Positions 16,629 to 25,925 of a DNA stretch of 64,000 nucleotides are shown here, one piece after another; position 1 is the stretch's first letter; the number at the start of each line of letters is the position of its first letter. The DNA is from Litchfieldella qijiaojingensis (lineage in GTDB: Bacteria; Pseudomonadota; Gammaproteobacteria; Pseudomonadales; Halomonadaceae), in NCBI RefSeq assembly GCF_014651875.1, contig NZ_BMXS01000001.1:124001-188000 (forward strand), written 5' to 3'. A program made the translations under genes and the position numbers. The notes below the pieces were generated by a model. It worked only from the letters and a program-made list of their open reading frames with translations. It had not been told where the DNA came from and did not search any database.

Positions 16629-17081
16629 CTAGGCCTGGGAGGCGAGTCCAGAGAGGCCGCGACGATCCGACTGTCCGTTAGGGCCGTAGAGTGACTTGCC
16701 GGCTGCTTCGTGCAGGAAGTTGAGAATGCGCTGGTTGTGCGACAGGCGCATCTGCACGAGCGAACCGTTCAACTCGTTGAGTTGGCTGACATGCTCGGCC
16801 TGTTCGCGCATGGCATGCCATGTCTCCAGGCAACCGGCATCCCTGGCGGCCTGTTCGGCCCCTGGATGGCCTTTGGCGTAGCCCAACTTATGCTGCGCCG
16901 CGCGTCGTTGTGTGTCCAGGCGATCCAGATCATCGAGCAAGGCCTGCTTGCGGCTGGCGATCTCGTTGAGCTGCTGGCCATCCACCTTGGCGGCACTCAG
17001 CGAATGACGCTCGTCGATCAGTAGTGCGGCAAGGTCGTCAAGGCATTGGCGCTGACGCTCGAGATGTTGGCCAAGGCTCAT
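16629..17081 (-). CDS. flgN: Flagellar export chaperone FlgN
   Basis: The protein has 150 residues, is almost wholly helical and is rich in Gln, Leu and Arg, as expected for the FlgN chaperone that carries the hook-filament junction proteins FlgK and FlgL to the export gate. The conserved C-terminal region LVQMRLSHNQRILNFL is characteristic. Its ATG overlaps the flgM stop codon (ATGA), the usual flgM-flgN arrangement. Confidence 0.9.
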   Translation of the reverse strand: MSLGQHLERQRQCLDDLAALLIDERHSLSAAKVDGQQLNEIASRKQALLDDLDRLDTQRRAAQHKLGYAKGHPGAEQAARDAGCLETWHAMREQAEHVSQLNELNGSLVQMRLSHNQRILNFLHEAAGKSLYGPNGQSDRRGLSGLASQA

Positions 17082-17380
17082 GAGTTGCCCCTGTCACCGG
17101 ACGTGGTGCCGAGCAGGTCGCGTACGCTGTCGATAAGGCCGTCAGCGATGCGCTCGGCGCGAATCTCCAGGCGGCCCTCGCTGATTGCCTGACGAATCTC
17201 CTCGACCCGGGCGAGGTCGATATCCTGGCCGCTGTCGCCGGTGGACTGACTAAGGTGAGTGATGGCCGCGGGCGCCCCCTCCTGCTGCGTTGAGGGAGTA
17301 TTGAGATCGGCCTTGGTTGCCTTGTTGCCGGACTCGCTTTGAGTGGGGCGAGTCAGCGGATGGGAGCTGTCGATTTTCAC
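17078..17380 (-). CDS. flgM: Negative regulator of flagellin synthesis (anti-sigma-28)
   Basis: The protein has 100 residues from a GTG start at 17380 (VKIDSSHPL). FlgM binds FliA until the hook is finished and FlgM is exported. The disordered polar N-terminus and the helical FliA-binding C-terminus (IDLARVEEIRQAISEGRLEI) match the family. An upstream ATG at 17413 overlaps the sigma-28 -10 box and is rejected. The gene is preceded by a near-perfect FliA promoter, giving the known feedback. Confidence 0.93.
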   Translation of the reverse strand: MKIDSSHPLTRPTQSESGNKATKADLNTPSTQQEGAPAAITHLSQSTGDSGQDIDLARVEEIRQAISEGRLEIRAERIADGLIDSVRDLLGTTSGDRGNS

Positions 17381-17412
17381 GAGGTTTCTCTCTTGCGCAT
17401 GCCTTTCCCCCA

Positions 17413-17439
17413 TTATCGGCCGTGGGGCGACAAACTTGA
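17413..17439 (-). promoter_or_regulatory. FliA (sigma-28) promoter of flgMN
   Basis: On the minus strand TCAAGTTT is followed after exactly 11 bp by GCCGATAA, an almost perfect match to the sigma-28 consensus (TAAAGTTT-N11-GCCGATAA). It ends 33 bp before the flgM GTG. Confidence 0.88.
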
Positions 17440-17450
17440 ACGTTGTTCGC

Positions 17451-18158
17451 CTAGAAATCGACTTCGAGGCGGTTGTGCCCGATCACTCGCGCGCGCAGGA
17501 CATCGCGGTTATTCAAGCGGACGCGGATTTCGCTGTCCATGGCGCCGCTATCCAATGCTTCACCCTCGCGAGAAATGGCGAAGCCCTGGCCGCGGGCTTC
17601 GATCCTGACCTTGGCACCACGCTCGACCAGCGTAACCGGCTGCAATTGATGTTCGGTTAGTGTCGAGCCCTCCCTGATCGGTCTCGCGGCCTGCATGCCG
17701 ATAGCCTGTTGTATGTCAGTGATTGCACCGCGAGGCAAGCGGCTAAGCTCGGCCGGGCGCAGGGCCAGCATGTCGGCATCGATTATTGTGCCGCGAGTAA
17801 TGGCTTGACTGGCCACGACCTGCTCCCCGATTACCGCCAAAGTCGCTTGCATATAGCGAACCTGGTTACCCTGCTCGCCGCATCGGACCCCGACCGAAAC
17901 GCGTCCGATGAGGGGTTGGCTCGCATTGGGCAGGAAAGGCTGGGGGTTCTCGCAATCGGGTAGATGAGCCGAAGGAGGATGCGCCTCGATATTCACTTCG
18001 CTACCCAGTTCGCTCGCCCGTTCGTAGAGAAAGGCATGTACGCGTTCGGTGATCAAGGCCGTGTTGTCGGCTCGCACTGGCGTGAGAGTGACCGTAGTCA
18101 CCAGGCTCAGTAGGGCAATGGCCGTCAGGAGTCGGCGTAGAAGTGTTGGCAACAACAT
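17451..18158 (-). CDS. flgA: Flagellar basal body P-ring assembly chaperone FlgA
   Basis: The protein has 235 residues with an N-terminal signal peptide (hydrophobic LLTAIALLSLVTTVTL, cleavage near VRA). The SAF domain spans about 110-170 (SQAITRGTIIDADMLALRP) and the C-terminus GHNRLEVDF matches FlgA. It works in the periplasm to help FlgI form the P-ring. It is divergent from flgB, and its 3' end is followed closely by the flgMN promoter. Confidence 0.95.
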   Translation of the reverse strand: MLLPTLLRRLLTAIALLSLVTTVTLTPVRADNTALITERVHAFLYERASELGSEVNIEAHPPSAHLPDCENPQPFLPNASQPLIGRVSVGVRCGEQGNQVRYMQATLAVIGEQVVASQAITRGTIIDADMLALRPAELSRLPRGAITDIQQAIGMQAARPIREGSTLTEHQLQPVTLVERGAKVRIEARGQGFAISREGEALDSGAMDSEIRVRLNNRDVLRARVIGHNRLEVDF

Positions 18159-18367
18159 GGAAATACCCTGGGCGCGAGGCGCGAATAGGAACTGGGCATG
18201 ACATCTAGAGTGACGATTCTATTGGTTGACGTGAAAAACCAAAGCCGGAAATGGCCTGTAAATGCTGGCCTGTTTATTCCTTTGCCATGACAAGGGGTCG
18301 TCTATTCTCCAGGCTGACCCAATAGCCCGTGGCGAGTGTTGGCCACGTGACACAGGGAGACCAGGGG

Positions 18368-18781
18368 ATGATAGACAAGCTCAATGGGGCGCTGCGCTTT
18401 CACCAGGAGGCACTCAACCTGCGCGCCGAACGGCACGAGGTGCTGGCCAGCAATATCGCCAATGCCGACACCCCCAATTACAAGGCCCGCGATTTCGACT
18501 TTTCCAAGGAGTTGTCGCGGGTGATGGAAAACGGTCGCGGCAGTGGCGCGGGACTGTCGTTGACGACGACTTCCGCAAGCCATATCGAGGCTCGTGCCTC
18601 GGCGCCCGTGTCCAGGGAGTTGCTGTATCGCGTCCCCGAGCAGCCCAGTCTCGACGGCAATACCGTGGACATGGACCGCGAACGTACCCAGTTTGCCGAT
18701 AATGCCGTGCGTTACCAGGCGGCCCTGACGCTGATCAATAGCCGCATACAAGGCCTGAAGAAGGCGATGCAGCCCGAATAA
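18368..18781 (+). CDS. flgB: Flagellar rod protein FlgB
   Basis: The protein has 137 residues from the ATG at 18368 ([11 protein letters not shown]), with AGGGAGACCAGGGG before it. FlgB is a proximal rod subunit joining the MS-ring and FliE. The N-terminal helix contains the rod signature [20 protein letters not shown]. It opens the flgBCDEFGHIJ operon. I saw no convincing sigma-54 or sigma-70 promoter in the 209 bp separating it from flgA. Confidence 0.96.
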   Translation: MIDKLNGALRFHQEALNLRAERHEVLASNIANADTPNYKARDFDFSKELSRVMENGRGSGAGLSLTTTSASHIEARASAPVSRELLYRVPEQPSLDGNTVDMDRERTQFADNAVRYQAALTLINSRIQGLKKAMQPE

Positions 18782-18798
18782 ACCGCAGGAGCAAGTCG

Positions 18799-19206
18799 AT
18801 GTCGATGTTTTCCGTATTCGATATTTCCGGGTCGGCCATGAGCGCCCAAGCGCAGCGCATGAACGTCACTGCCAGCAATCTTGCCAATGCCGACAGCGTG
18901 GCCGGGCCCGATGGCGAAGCTTATCGTGCCAAGCAGGTGATGTTCGAGGCCCAGGCCCAAGGGCGGCATGGTGTCGGTGGCGTGCGTGTGACCGAGGTGG
19001 TCGAGGATCCCAGCCCCATGCGGATGGAATATCGTCCCGAACATCCGCTGGCCAATGACGAGGGGTACGTGACCATGCCCAATGTCGAACCTGTGCATGA
19101 GATGGTCAACATGATTTCGGCGTCGCGTTCCTATCAGGCCAATGTCGAGGTGATGAATACCAGCAAGCAGTTGATGCTCAAGACATTGACTCTGGGTGAG
19201 GGCTGA
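18799..19206 (+). CDS. flgC: Flagellar rod protein FlgC
   Basis: The protein has 135 residues. It carries the rod/hook N-terminal motif ([16 protein letters not shown]) and the C-terminal helix [18 protein letters not shown] shared by axial proteins. It assembles into the proximal rod. It follows flgB by 17 bp with AGGAG upstream. Confidence 0.97.
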   Translation: MSMFSVFDISGSAMSAQAQRMNVTASNLANADSVAGPDGEAYRAKQVMFEAQAQGRHGVGGVRVTEVVEDPSPMRMEYRPEHPLANDEGYVTMPNVEPVHEMVNMISASRSYQANVEVMNTSKQLMLKTLTLGEG

Positions 19207-19211
19207 TCGCC

Positions 19212-19892
19212 ATGGCCACGACCATTGATTCCAGCGTCATCAACAGATTGAACAATGCCGGTGCTGCCGGGGGCGGTACCAGTAAATCCGACGACCTTCG
19301 CGAAAACTTCATGACCTTGCTGGTCACCCAGTTGCAGAACCAGGATCCGCTCAATCCGATGGAAAACGCGGAGATGACCTCGCAACTGGCCCAAATCAAT
19401 ACCGTCAGTGGTATCGAAGAGCTCAACAGCACCCTGAAAGGTATTACCGGTCAGATCGATGCTGGCCATACGCTTCAGGCCGCAGCCTTGATCGGGCAGG
19501 GAGTGCTGGTGCCTGGCGATCGTCTGCTGGTTGGTGAAGAAGGCACCACGCCCTTTGGTGTCGAGCTGGAAAAAGCCGCCGACGAAGTGGTGGTGACCAT
19601 ACGCGATGGTGCCGGTCAGGTAGTGCGCAGCTTCGACGTCGGACCGGTCGATGCCGGTGTCGAATCCTTCGAATGGGATGGAACATTGGAGAGCGGCGAG
19701 CGGGCACCGGAAGGTGCTTACCAGGTTAGTGTCGAAGCCAGTGCCGGCGATGAGCCCGTGGTGGCCGCGGCCCTGAATTACGCTCAGGTGCGAGGCGTTT
19801 CCACGGCCAGCGATGGCTCTCCACGCCTGGACCTGGGAGGTGTCAGCGAGCAAGCCAGCCTGGCCGATATTCGCCAGATTCTTCGCATGTAA
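19212..19892 (+). CDS. flgD: Flagellar hook-capping scaffold FlgD
   Basis: The protein has 226 residues. The N-terminal signature FMTLLVTQLQNQDPLNPMEN is diagnostic for FlgD. The rest forms the Tudor and FnIII-like domains seen in this family (for example RDGAGQVVRSFDVG). FlgD caps the growing hook and is discarded. It starts 5 bp after flgC. Confidence 0.97.
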   Translation: MATTIDSSVINRLNNAGAAGGGTSKSDDLRENFMTLLVTQLQNQDPLNPMENAEMTSQLAQINTVSGIEELNSTLKGITGQIDAGHTLQAAALIGQGVLVPGDRLLVGEEGTTPFGVELEKAADEVVVTIRDGAGQVVRSFDVGPVDAGVESFEWDGTLESGERAPEGAYQVSVEASAGDEPVVAAALNYAQVRGVSTASDGSPRLDLGGVSEQASLADIRQILRM

Positions 19893-19996
19893 CGCCGTCG
19901 GCGTCGAGCGAGTCACTCACGGGCTTGCCGATGGCGACGTACAAAGAACGAAAAAGTCGATCGAAATTGTGCTAACGGTACACAGGGAGTAGGACA

Positions 19997-21274
19997 ATGG
20001 GTTTTTCACAAGCATTGAGTGGTCTGAATGCTGCGTCGTCGAAGCTGGATGTGTTGGGCAACAATATCGCCAACTCGCAGACCGTCGGCTTCAAGGGCTC
20101 CAACACACAGTTCGCCGATGTCTTCGCCAGTTCCAAGGTCGGCCTGGGGACGCGTGTCTCGGCGGTGTTGCAGAATTTCAACGAAGGTAACATCGAGGCG
20201 ACCGGTCGCGAGCTCGATCTGGCGATCAGTGGCCAGGGCTTCTATCGCTACGAGCAGAGTGGCGAAATCGTCTATGCGCGTAACGGACAGTTGTCACTGA
20301 CGCCTGATGGCTTCCTGGTCAATGGTCAGGGCGCACGGATTATGGGCTATGGTCTGAACGCCGCCGGCGCGGTGCAGACCGGCGGCCAACCCCAGGTGCT
20401 GAATGTCCCTGCCGACGAGATGGCGGCCAGTGCAACTACCGACGTGGCAACGGTCATCAACCTCGATTCCCGCGAGGTGGTGGGTGCAGAACTGAGTCAA
20501 GTGGAAGTCAATAATCTTGGCGGTGGTACCCAAACGCTTGACTACCACTACTCCAATAATTTCACCGTCTTCGATTCGCTTGGCAACCCACGTAATGTCA
20601 CCGTCTATTACGAGAAGACCGGCTCCAACACCTGGGATGCCAAGGTGGTGATGGATGGCAGCTACAATGACACTGACACCAGTGGCAACGGCACCAACGA
20701 CAATGATTTCACTGTAACGTTCAATCAGAACGGCACCTTGAACCAGATCACTGATAGTGGCGGTGCGGTCGTGGCTGATAATGATCCGCAGGTTACCTTT
20801 AACTCCGCCTCGATGGGTGGCGACCCCCTGGATCTCGTTTTCAATCTCGATCTGGCCGGCTCCACCCAGTTCGGCAACACCTCCACGACCAGCTCCCTGA
20901 CCCAGAACGGCTATACCTCGGGGGCGTTGGTGGGTATCACCATCGAGAACGATGGCACCATCATGCGCAACTATGCCAATGAGCAGTCTCGACCCGCCGG
21001 GCAGATCGCACTGGCCTTCTTCCGTAATCCGGAAGGGCTGCAGCCGAATGGTGACAATGCCTGGACCGCCACCGCCGACTCCGGCCAGGAACTGGTCGGT
21101 GCCCCGGGTACTGGATTGCTGGGCTCCGTCGAGTCAGGTGCCATCGAAACGTCCAATGTCGACATGGCCAAGCAACTGGTCGACATGATCGTTTCCCAGC
21201 GTGCCTACCAGGCCAATTCCCAGACCATCAAGACCCAGGACGAGGTCCTGCAGACCGCCATCAACTTGCGTTGA
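19997..21274 (+). CDS. flgE: Flagellar hook protein FlgE
   Basis: The protein has 425 residues. The N-terminus (GFSQALSGLNAASSKLDVLG, then NNIANSQTVGFKGS) and the C-terminal helix (VSQRAYQANSQTIKTQDEVL) form the coiled-coil D0 domain. The central part (about 80-380) is the surface D1/D2 region, rich in Asn, Asp, Thr and Gly. Its 104-bp upstream gap is the largest inside the operon; AGGGAG precedes the ATG. I found no sigma-28 promoter in that gap. Confidence 0.97.
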   Translation: MGFSQALSGLNAASSKLDVLGNNIANSQTVGFKGSNTQFADVFASSKVGLGTRVSAVLQNFNEGNIEATGRELDLAISGQGFYRYEQSGEIVYARNGQLSLTPDGFLVNGQGARIMGYGLNAAGAVQTGGQPQVLNVPADEMAASATTDVATVINLDSREVVGAELSQVEVNNLGGGTQTLDYHYSNNFTVFDSLGNPRNVTVYYEKTGSNTWDAKVVMDGSYNDTDTSGNGTNDNDFTVTFNQNGTLNQITDSGGAVVADNDPQVTFNSASMGGDPLDLVFNLDLAGSTQFGNTSTTSSLTQNGYTSGALVGITIENDGTIMRNYANEQSRPAGQIALAFFRNPEGLQPNGDNAWTATADSGQELVGAPGTGLLGSVESGAIETSNVDMAKQLVDMIVSQRAYQANSQTIKTQDEVLQTAINLR

Positions 21275-21300
21275 TGGTGGCTAGGTCAGGAGTGTGAACC

Positions 21301-22059
21301 ATGGATCGCATCCTCTACACCGCCATGAGCGGTGCCAAGCAGAGTCTCGACCAGCAGGCAGTGGTGAACCATAACCTGTCGAATGCCTCGACGACCGGTT
21401 TTCGTGCTCAGTTGCATGCCATGCGTGCGGTACCGGTGCAAGGCGATGGGCGGCTACCGACCCGCGCATCGGTGGCCGCCACCACACCGGGGGCGGATTT
21501 CTCCCCCGGCCCCATCAGCACCACTGGCCGTGAGCTTGATGTGGCGATCGAGGGCACTGGCTGGCTGACCGTCCAGGCCGCGGATGGCACCGAAGCCTAC
21601 ACCCGCCGCGGCGACTTGCAGGTCGATGGCAATGGCCTGTTGATGAGTGCTGGGCGGCCGGTGCTCGGCGAAGAAGGGCCGATCGTGGTACCTCTGGGAT
21701 CGCAACTCTCGGTTGGGGCCGACGGCACCATCAGTGCGATCGGTCCCGGCGAGGATCCCGACGCTCTGGTCGCGGTTGGCCGTCTCAAGCTGGTCGACCC
21801 GGAGCCCGGGACATTGGCCCGTGGTGATGATGGCCTGTTCCGCCCTCTGCCCAACGAGAACGGCGAGATTCCGGCGCTGGCAGCCAACGAGAATGTACGT
21901 GTCGTTTCCGGAGCGTTGGAGGGAAGCAACGTCAGCGCCATCGAATCCATGGTGGCGATGATCGATACCGCACGTCTCTACGACATGCAGATGAAGGTCA
22001 TTGGCAGTGCCGATGAAAATGACCAGCGAGCCAACAGCTTGCTCTCTCTCCAAGGCTGA
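21301..22059 (+). CDS. flgF: Flagellar proximal rod protein FlgF
   Basis: The protein has 252 residues. MDRILYTAMSGAKQSLDQQ and the NHNLSNASTTGFRAQ motif identify FlgF, and the C-terminal IESMVAMIDTARLYDMQMKV helix is typical. It is a rod subunit between FlgB/FlgC and FlgG. Confidence 0.96.
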   Translation: MDRILYTAMSGAKQSLDQQAVVNHNLSNASTTGFRAQLHAMRAVPVQGDGRLPTRASVAATTPGADFSPGPISTTGRELDVAIEGTGWLTVQAADGTEAYTRRGDLQVDGNGLLMSAGRPVLGEEGPIVVPLGSQLSVGADGTISAIGPGEDPDALVAVGRLKLVDPEPGTLARGDDGLFRPLPNENGEIPALAANENVRVVSGALEGSNVSAIESMVAMIDTARLYDMQMKVIGSADENDQRANSLLSLQG

Positions 22060-22088
22060 TCCGAGACCGAGATTAAAGGAAATCCCCC

Positions 22089-22871
22089 ATGATCAAATCG
22101 CTGTGGACGGCCAAGACCGGCCTCGAGTCTCAGCAGGTGCAGATGGATGTCATCTCCAACAACCTGGCCAACGTCGGCACCAACGGCTTCAAGCGTTCGC
22201 GCGCGGTGTTCGAGGACCTGCTGTACCAGAACCTGCGTCAGCCCGGCGCCCAGAACGACGTGCAGAATACGCTGCCGTCCGGGATGCAGGTCGGTACAGG
22301 GGTGCGACCGGTGGCAACCGAGCGCCTGCACACTCAGGGCGGGCTGGAGAACACCGAGAATTCGCGTGATCTGGCGATCAATGGCAGTGGCTTCTTCCAG
22401 GTGCTGATGCCCGATGGCTCGACCGCCTACACTCGTGACGGCAGCTTCCAGCTCGACGAAAACGGCCAGATGGTAACTGCCAACGGCTATCCGTTAGAGC
22501 CGGCCATCATCCTGCCTGACAACGCCTTGTCGGTGACCATTGGCGAGGACGGCATCGTCTCGGTCACCCAGCCAGGGTCCACACAGAGCAATCAGGTGGG
22601 CCAGATCACCCTGTCGACCTTCGTCAATCCCACGGGACTGGAGAGCATCGGCGGCAACTTGTATCTGGAAACCACCTCATCTGGGCCGCGTAACGAAACC
22701 ATACCCGGAATCAACGGGGCGGGTAGGCTTTTCCAAGGCTATGTCGAGACGTCCAACGTCAATGTGGTGGAAGAGATGGTCAGCATGATCCAGACCCAGC
22801 GGGCCTACGAGATCAACAGCAAGGCCGTACAGACCAGTGACGAGATGCTGGCGCGGCTGGCTCAGCTGTAA
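22089..22871 (+). CDS. flgG: Flagellar distal rod protein FlgG
   Basis: The protein has 260 residues, the exact length of E. coli FlgG. It begins [20 protein letters not shown] and has [20 protein letters not shown] and the C-terminal [20 protein letters not shown]. It forms the distal rod through the P- and L-rings. AAAGGAA precedes the ATG. Confidence 0.97.
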   Translation: MIKSLWTAKTGLESQQVQMDVISNNLANVGTNGFKRSRAVFEDLLYQNLRQPGAQNDVQNTLPSGMQVGTGVRPVATERLHTQGGLENTENSRDLAINGSGFFQVLMPDGSTAYTRDGSFQLDENGQMVTANGYPLEPAIILPDNALSVTIGEDGIVSVTQPGSTQSNQVGQITLSTFVNPTGLESIGGNLYLETTSSGPRNETIPGINGAGRLFQGYVETSNVNVVEEMVSMIQTQRAYEINSKAVQTSDEMLARLAQL

Positions 22872-22891
22872 GTCCATTTTGGGAGTGGAAG

Positions 22892-23581
22892 ATGACCTCA
22901 TGGGCTTTCTTGTTGCGTAGCGTTTGCCTGGTATCGCTGGCCTTGGCCTTGGCGTCGATGGCTGGTTGCGCCCAACTGCCCCGCGCGTCGGTGGTCGGCG
23001 AGCAGGAGCGGATAGAAATTCCCGACCGTCCCGTCCCTGTGGCCAATGGTTCGATCTATCAGGTTCAGCGAGGCCACCAGCCATTGTTCGAGGACCGCCG
23101 CCCACGCATGGTCGGTGATATCCTCACCATCGTCCTCGACGAGGAAGTCAGTGCCAGCAAGAACTCGCAGAGCAGCGCCAATCGCAATGGGGAGTCGGAC
23201 CTGAGCTTCATCGAGGTGCCCGATGCATTGGATACACTGGCCGAATACGGTTTCGACATCTCCGGTAGCAGCGACTTTACTGGCGGTGGTGAGTCGGAAG
23301 CCAACAACACGTTTACCGGCACTATCACCGTTTCGGTTCTGGAAGTGATGAACAATGGCAATCTGCGGGTACGTGGCGAGAAGCAGATCGCCATCAATCA
23401 AGGTGTCGAATTCATCCGCTTTTCCGGTGTGGTCAATCCGCGCACCATCACTAGCCAGAATACTGTGCCCTCGACTCAGGTCGCCGATGCGCGGATCGAG
23501 TACTTCGGCGATGGTTACATCAACGAAGCGCAGCATATGGGATGGTTGCAACGCATCTTCCTGAACATCTCACCGTTCTAA
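22892..23581 (+). CDS. flgH: Flagellar L-ring lipoprotein FlgH
   Basis: The protein has 229 residues. A signal peptide with lipobox (LASMAGC, Cys25 or nearby) marks it as an outer-membrane lipoprotein. The conserved core [19 protein letters not shown] and the end [12 protein letters not shown] match FlgH, which forms the L-ring bushing in the outer membrane. Confidence 0.96.
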   Translation: MTSWAFLLRSVCLVSLALALASMAGCAQLPRASVVGEQERIEIPDRPVPVANGSIYQVQRGHQPLFEDRRPRMVGDILTIVLDEEVSASKNSQSSANRNGESDLSFIEVPDALDTLAEYGFDISGSSDFTGGGESEANNTFTGTITVSVLEVMNNGNLRVRGEKQIAINQGVEFIRFSGVVNPRTITSQNTVPSTQVADARIEYFGDGYINEAQHMGWLQRIFLNISPF

Positions 23582-23616
23582 CCGGCCTCAAACAAATGCA
23601 AGTGGGGACAGCGTTC

Positions 23617-24744
23617 ATGAGTGTCTTTCGTCGCCTTGCCAGATTCCGGTTGGCTGTGCCAATGCTGGTGATACTGCTGGGACTGGCCATGCCGGCTCAG
23701 GCTGAGCGACTGCGCGACCTGGCGACCTTCGCCGGGGTACGTGACAACGCCTTGGTGGGGTTTGGCCTGGTGGTAGGGCTCGATGGTACCGGCGACCAGA
23801 CCATGCAGGCGCCCTTTACCGGTCAGAGCCTGACCAACATGCTGTCGCAATTGGGGATCACCGTTCCGTCCGGTACCAACATGCAGTTACGCAACGTCGC
23901 TGCGGTGATGGTCACTGCGGATCTGCCGCCGTTCTCGCAACCTGGTCAGCGCCTCGATGTGGTGGTGTCGTCCGTTGGCAATGCGCGTAGTCTGCGTGGC
24001 GGTACCTTGCTGATGACCCCGCTGAAGGGGGCCGATGGCGATATCTATGCCATCGCTCAAGGCAACCTGCTGGTAGGTGGCGCCGGCGCCGAGGCTGGCG
24101 GTAGCAGCGTGCAGATCAATCAGCAGGCCGGTGGCCGGATCAGTGGCGGCGCAATGGTCGAGCGTGAGGTGCCTCTGGATTTGGGGGTAAATGGTGGCGT
24201 ACTCGATCTGCAACTCAAGGAAGCGGATTTCGGTACTGCGCGGCGCGTGGTGAGTGCGATCAACAATGAGTTCGGTTGGTCGGTGGCCTCCGCCCAGGAT
24301 GCGCGCACGATCCGTCTGCAGGGGCCCGATAATGACAATGACAGAGTCAATTTCATGGCTCGGGTGGAAAATCTCGATGTGACGCCGATGGAAGCCACAC
24401 CCAAGGTCGTGATCAACTCGCGTACCGGGTCGGTGGTGCTCAACAGTGCGGTAACCCTACATCGTGCCGCAGTCGCTCACGGTAATCTGTCGATCGTTGT
24501 CGATACGCAATTTCAGGTCAGTCAGCCGGCTCCGTTCGGTGAGGGCGAGACCGTGGTCGTGCCGGATTCCGATATTTCCGTCCAACATGAGGAAGGCTCG
24601 CTGCAAATCGTCGAAGGGCGTGCCGACCTGGTCGAGGTGGTCAACGCGCTCAATGCGCTGGGTGCCACTCCGGCTGATCTGATGTCGATCCTTGAAGCGC
24701 TCAAGGCCGCTGGCTCATTGCGTGCCGATCTGGAGATCATCTGA
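23617..24744 (+). CDS. flgI: Flagellar P-ring protein FlgI
   Basis: The protein has 375 residues from ATG 23617 ([10 protein letters not shown]), with GGGGA about 11 bases upstream. In-frame ATGs at 23542 and 23596 are further upstream and less likely. A signal peptide ends at [10 protein letters not shown]. The conserved [14 protein letters not shown]-like segment (here [14 protein letters not shown]) and [12 protein letters not shown] confirm FlgI, which forms the periplasmic P-ring with help from FlgA. Its stop overlaps the flgJ start (TGATG). Confidence 0.95.
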   Translation: MSVFRRLARFRLAVPMLVILLGLAMPAQAERLRDLATFAGVRDNALVGFGLVVGLDGTGDQTMQAPFTGQSLTNMLSQLGITVPSGTNMQLRNVAAVMVTADLPPFSQPGQRLDVVVSSVGNARSLRGGTLLMTPLKGADGDIYAIAQGNLLVGGAGAEAGGSSVQINQQAGGRISGGAMVEREVPLDLGVNGGVLDLQLKEADFGTARRVVSAINNEFGWSVASAQDARTIRLQGPDNDNDRVNFMARVENLDVTPMEATPKVVINSRTGSVVLNSAVTLHRAAVAHGNLSIVVDTQFQVSQPAPFGEGETVVVPDSDISVQHEEGSLQIVEGRADLVEVVNALNALGATPADLMSILEALKAAGSLRADLEII

Positions 24745-25841
24745 TGAGTGTCAATGACCTTGGTGACCAGTTCGCCCTTGACATGCAGGGTATCCAGCGC
24801 TTGAAGCATACGGCCCGACAGGACCCCAATGCCGGCCTCGACGAAGCCGCTCGCCAGTTCGAGGCGCTGTTCCTGCAGATGATGCTCAAGAGTATGCGCG
24901 AGGCCACGCCCCAGTCCGATCTGCTGAACAGTCAGCAGACCGAGTTCTATACTTCGCTGCTTGATCAACAATGGTCGCAGCACATGGCGGGACGCGGCAT
25001 CGGCTTGGCCGAGCAGTTGATCAATCAGCTCGAAGGGCGAGGCAACCTGCCACGGCAGTCTTCCGCTCAGTCGCAGGCCGAGGAGTTGATAGCCGGTATT
25101 CCGAAAGGCACACCGCGTGTATTGACGGGGGGATTGAGTGTCGATGGTGAAGTGTCCGGAGAGTCGGATGGGCATCGCTTCGGTGAAGCGCTTGATACAG
25201 ATTTGCCCGGCCATTTCATGGATGAGCTCAACGCCAGACTACCAGGTGAGGCATCCGAGACGGCACGAGTCGAACAAGGCGCCGCGAGTGGGAATGGCCG
25301 CCCCGAACACGTGCAGCATTTTCTTGACAAGCTGACCGCGCCGGCACAGGCCGCCAGCAGTACCACAGGCGTGCCGGCCGAGCTGATCCTGGCCCAGGCG
25401 GCATTGGAAACCGGCTGGGGACGTCACGAGATTCCCACGGCCAAGGGGGGCAATAGCCACAATCTGTTCGGTATCAAGGCTGGCAGTGGCTGGCAAGGTG
25501 AAACCACCGACATCACCACTCATGAGTATGTCGATGGACAGCGTATAAGAATGACCGAAACCTTCCGGGTCTATGACTCTTTCGAGGAGGCGTTCACCGA
25601 TTATGCGCGCCTGATCGGTGACAACCCCCGCTATGCCAAGGTAGTCACCGCTGCCGATGCCCAGCAGGCGGCCCGGGCATTGCAGCAAGGTGGTTATGCC
25701 ACCGACCCGGCCTATGCCGACAAACTGGTGGCAATCATGAGTACGCTCGGCCCGTTGGAAGACCGGGCCCTGACCCAGGATCGAACGAGAGTCGTGCCCC
25801 GTGACGTCGCTGCCGAGCGTACCCCGGGCAGTATTTTCTGA
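24744..25841 (+). CDS. flgJ: Flagellar rod assembly protein / peptidoglycan hydrolase FlgJ
   Basis: The protein has 365 residues with two domains: an N-terminal rod-capping domain (about 15-110, ARQFEALFLQMMLKSMRE) and a C-terminal glucosaminidase (about 205-340, PAELILAQAALETGWGRHE with the catalytic Glu). This is the dual-domain FlgJ of gammaproteobacteria, which opens the peptidoglycan for the rod. The linker (about 115-200) is low in conservation. The start overlaps the flgI stop by one base. Confidence 0.95.
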   Translation: MSVNDLGDQFALDMQGIQRLKHTARQDPNAGLDEAARQFEALFLQMMLKSMREATPQSDLLNSQQTEFYTSLLDQQWSQHMAGRGIGLAEQLINQLEGRGNLPRQSSAQSQAEELIAGIPKGTPRVLTGGLSVDGEVSGESDGHRFGEALDTDLPGHFMDELNARLPGEASETARVEQGAASGNGRPEHVQHFLDKLTAPAQAASSTTGVPAELILAQAALETGWGRHEIPTAKGGNSHNLFGIKAGSGWQGETTDITTHEYVDGQRIRMTETFRVYDSFEEAFTDYARLIGDNPRYAKVVTAADAQQAARALQQGGYATDPAYADKLVAIMSTLGPLEDRALTQDRTRVVPRDVAAERTPGSIF

Positions 25842-25870
25842 TATATCGAGGCATTGGGTGCGCAAAAGGC

Positions 25871-25897
25871 TAAAGCTCGTGAGTCTTTGGCCGATAT
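25871..25897 (+). promoter_or_regulatory. FliA (sigma-28) promoter of flgKL
   Basis: TAAAGCTC is followed after exactly 11 bp by GCCGATAT, a close match to the sigma-28 consensus. It lies 29 bp before the flgK start and lets the junction proteins be expressed as late genes apart from the flgB-J operon. Confidence 0.85.
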
Positions 25898-25925
25898 TAC
25901 GAACAATGGCTAAAGGAAAGGAATC

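Noticed and set aside
18159-18367. A sigma-54 promoter in the flgA-flgB gap.
   Set aside because: TGGC and TTGC elements occur but never with the required GG-N10-GC spacing.
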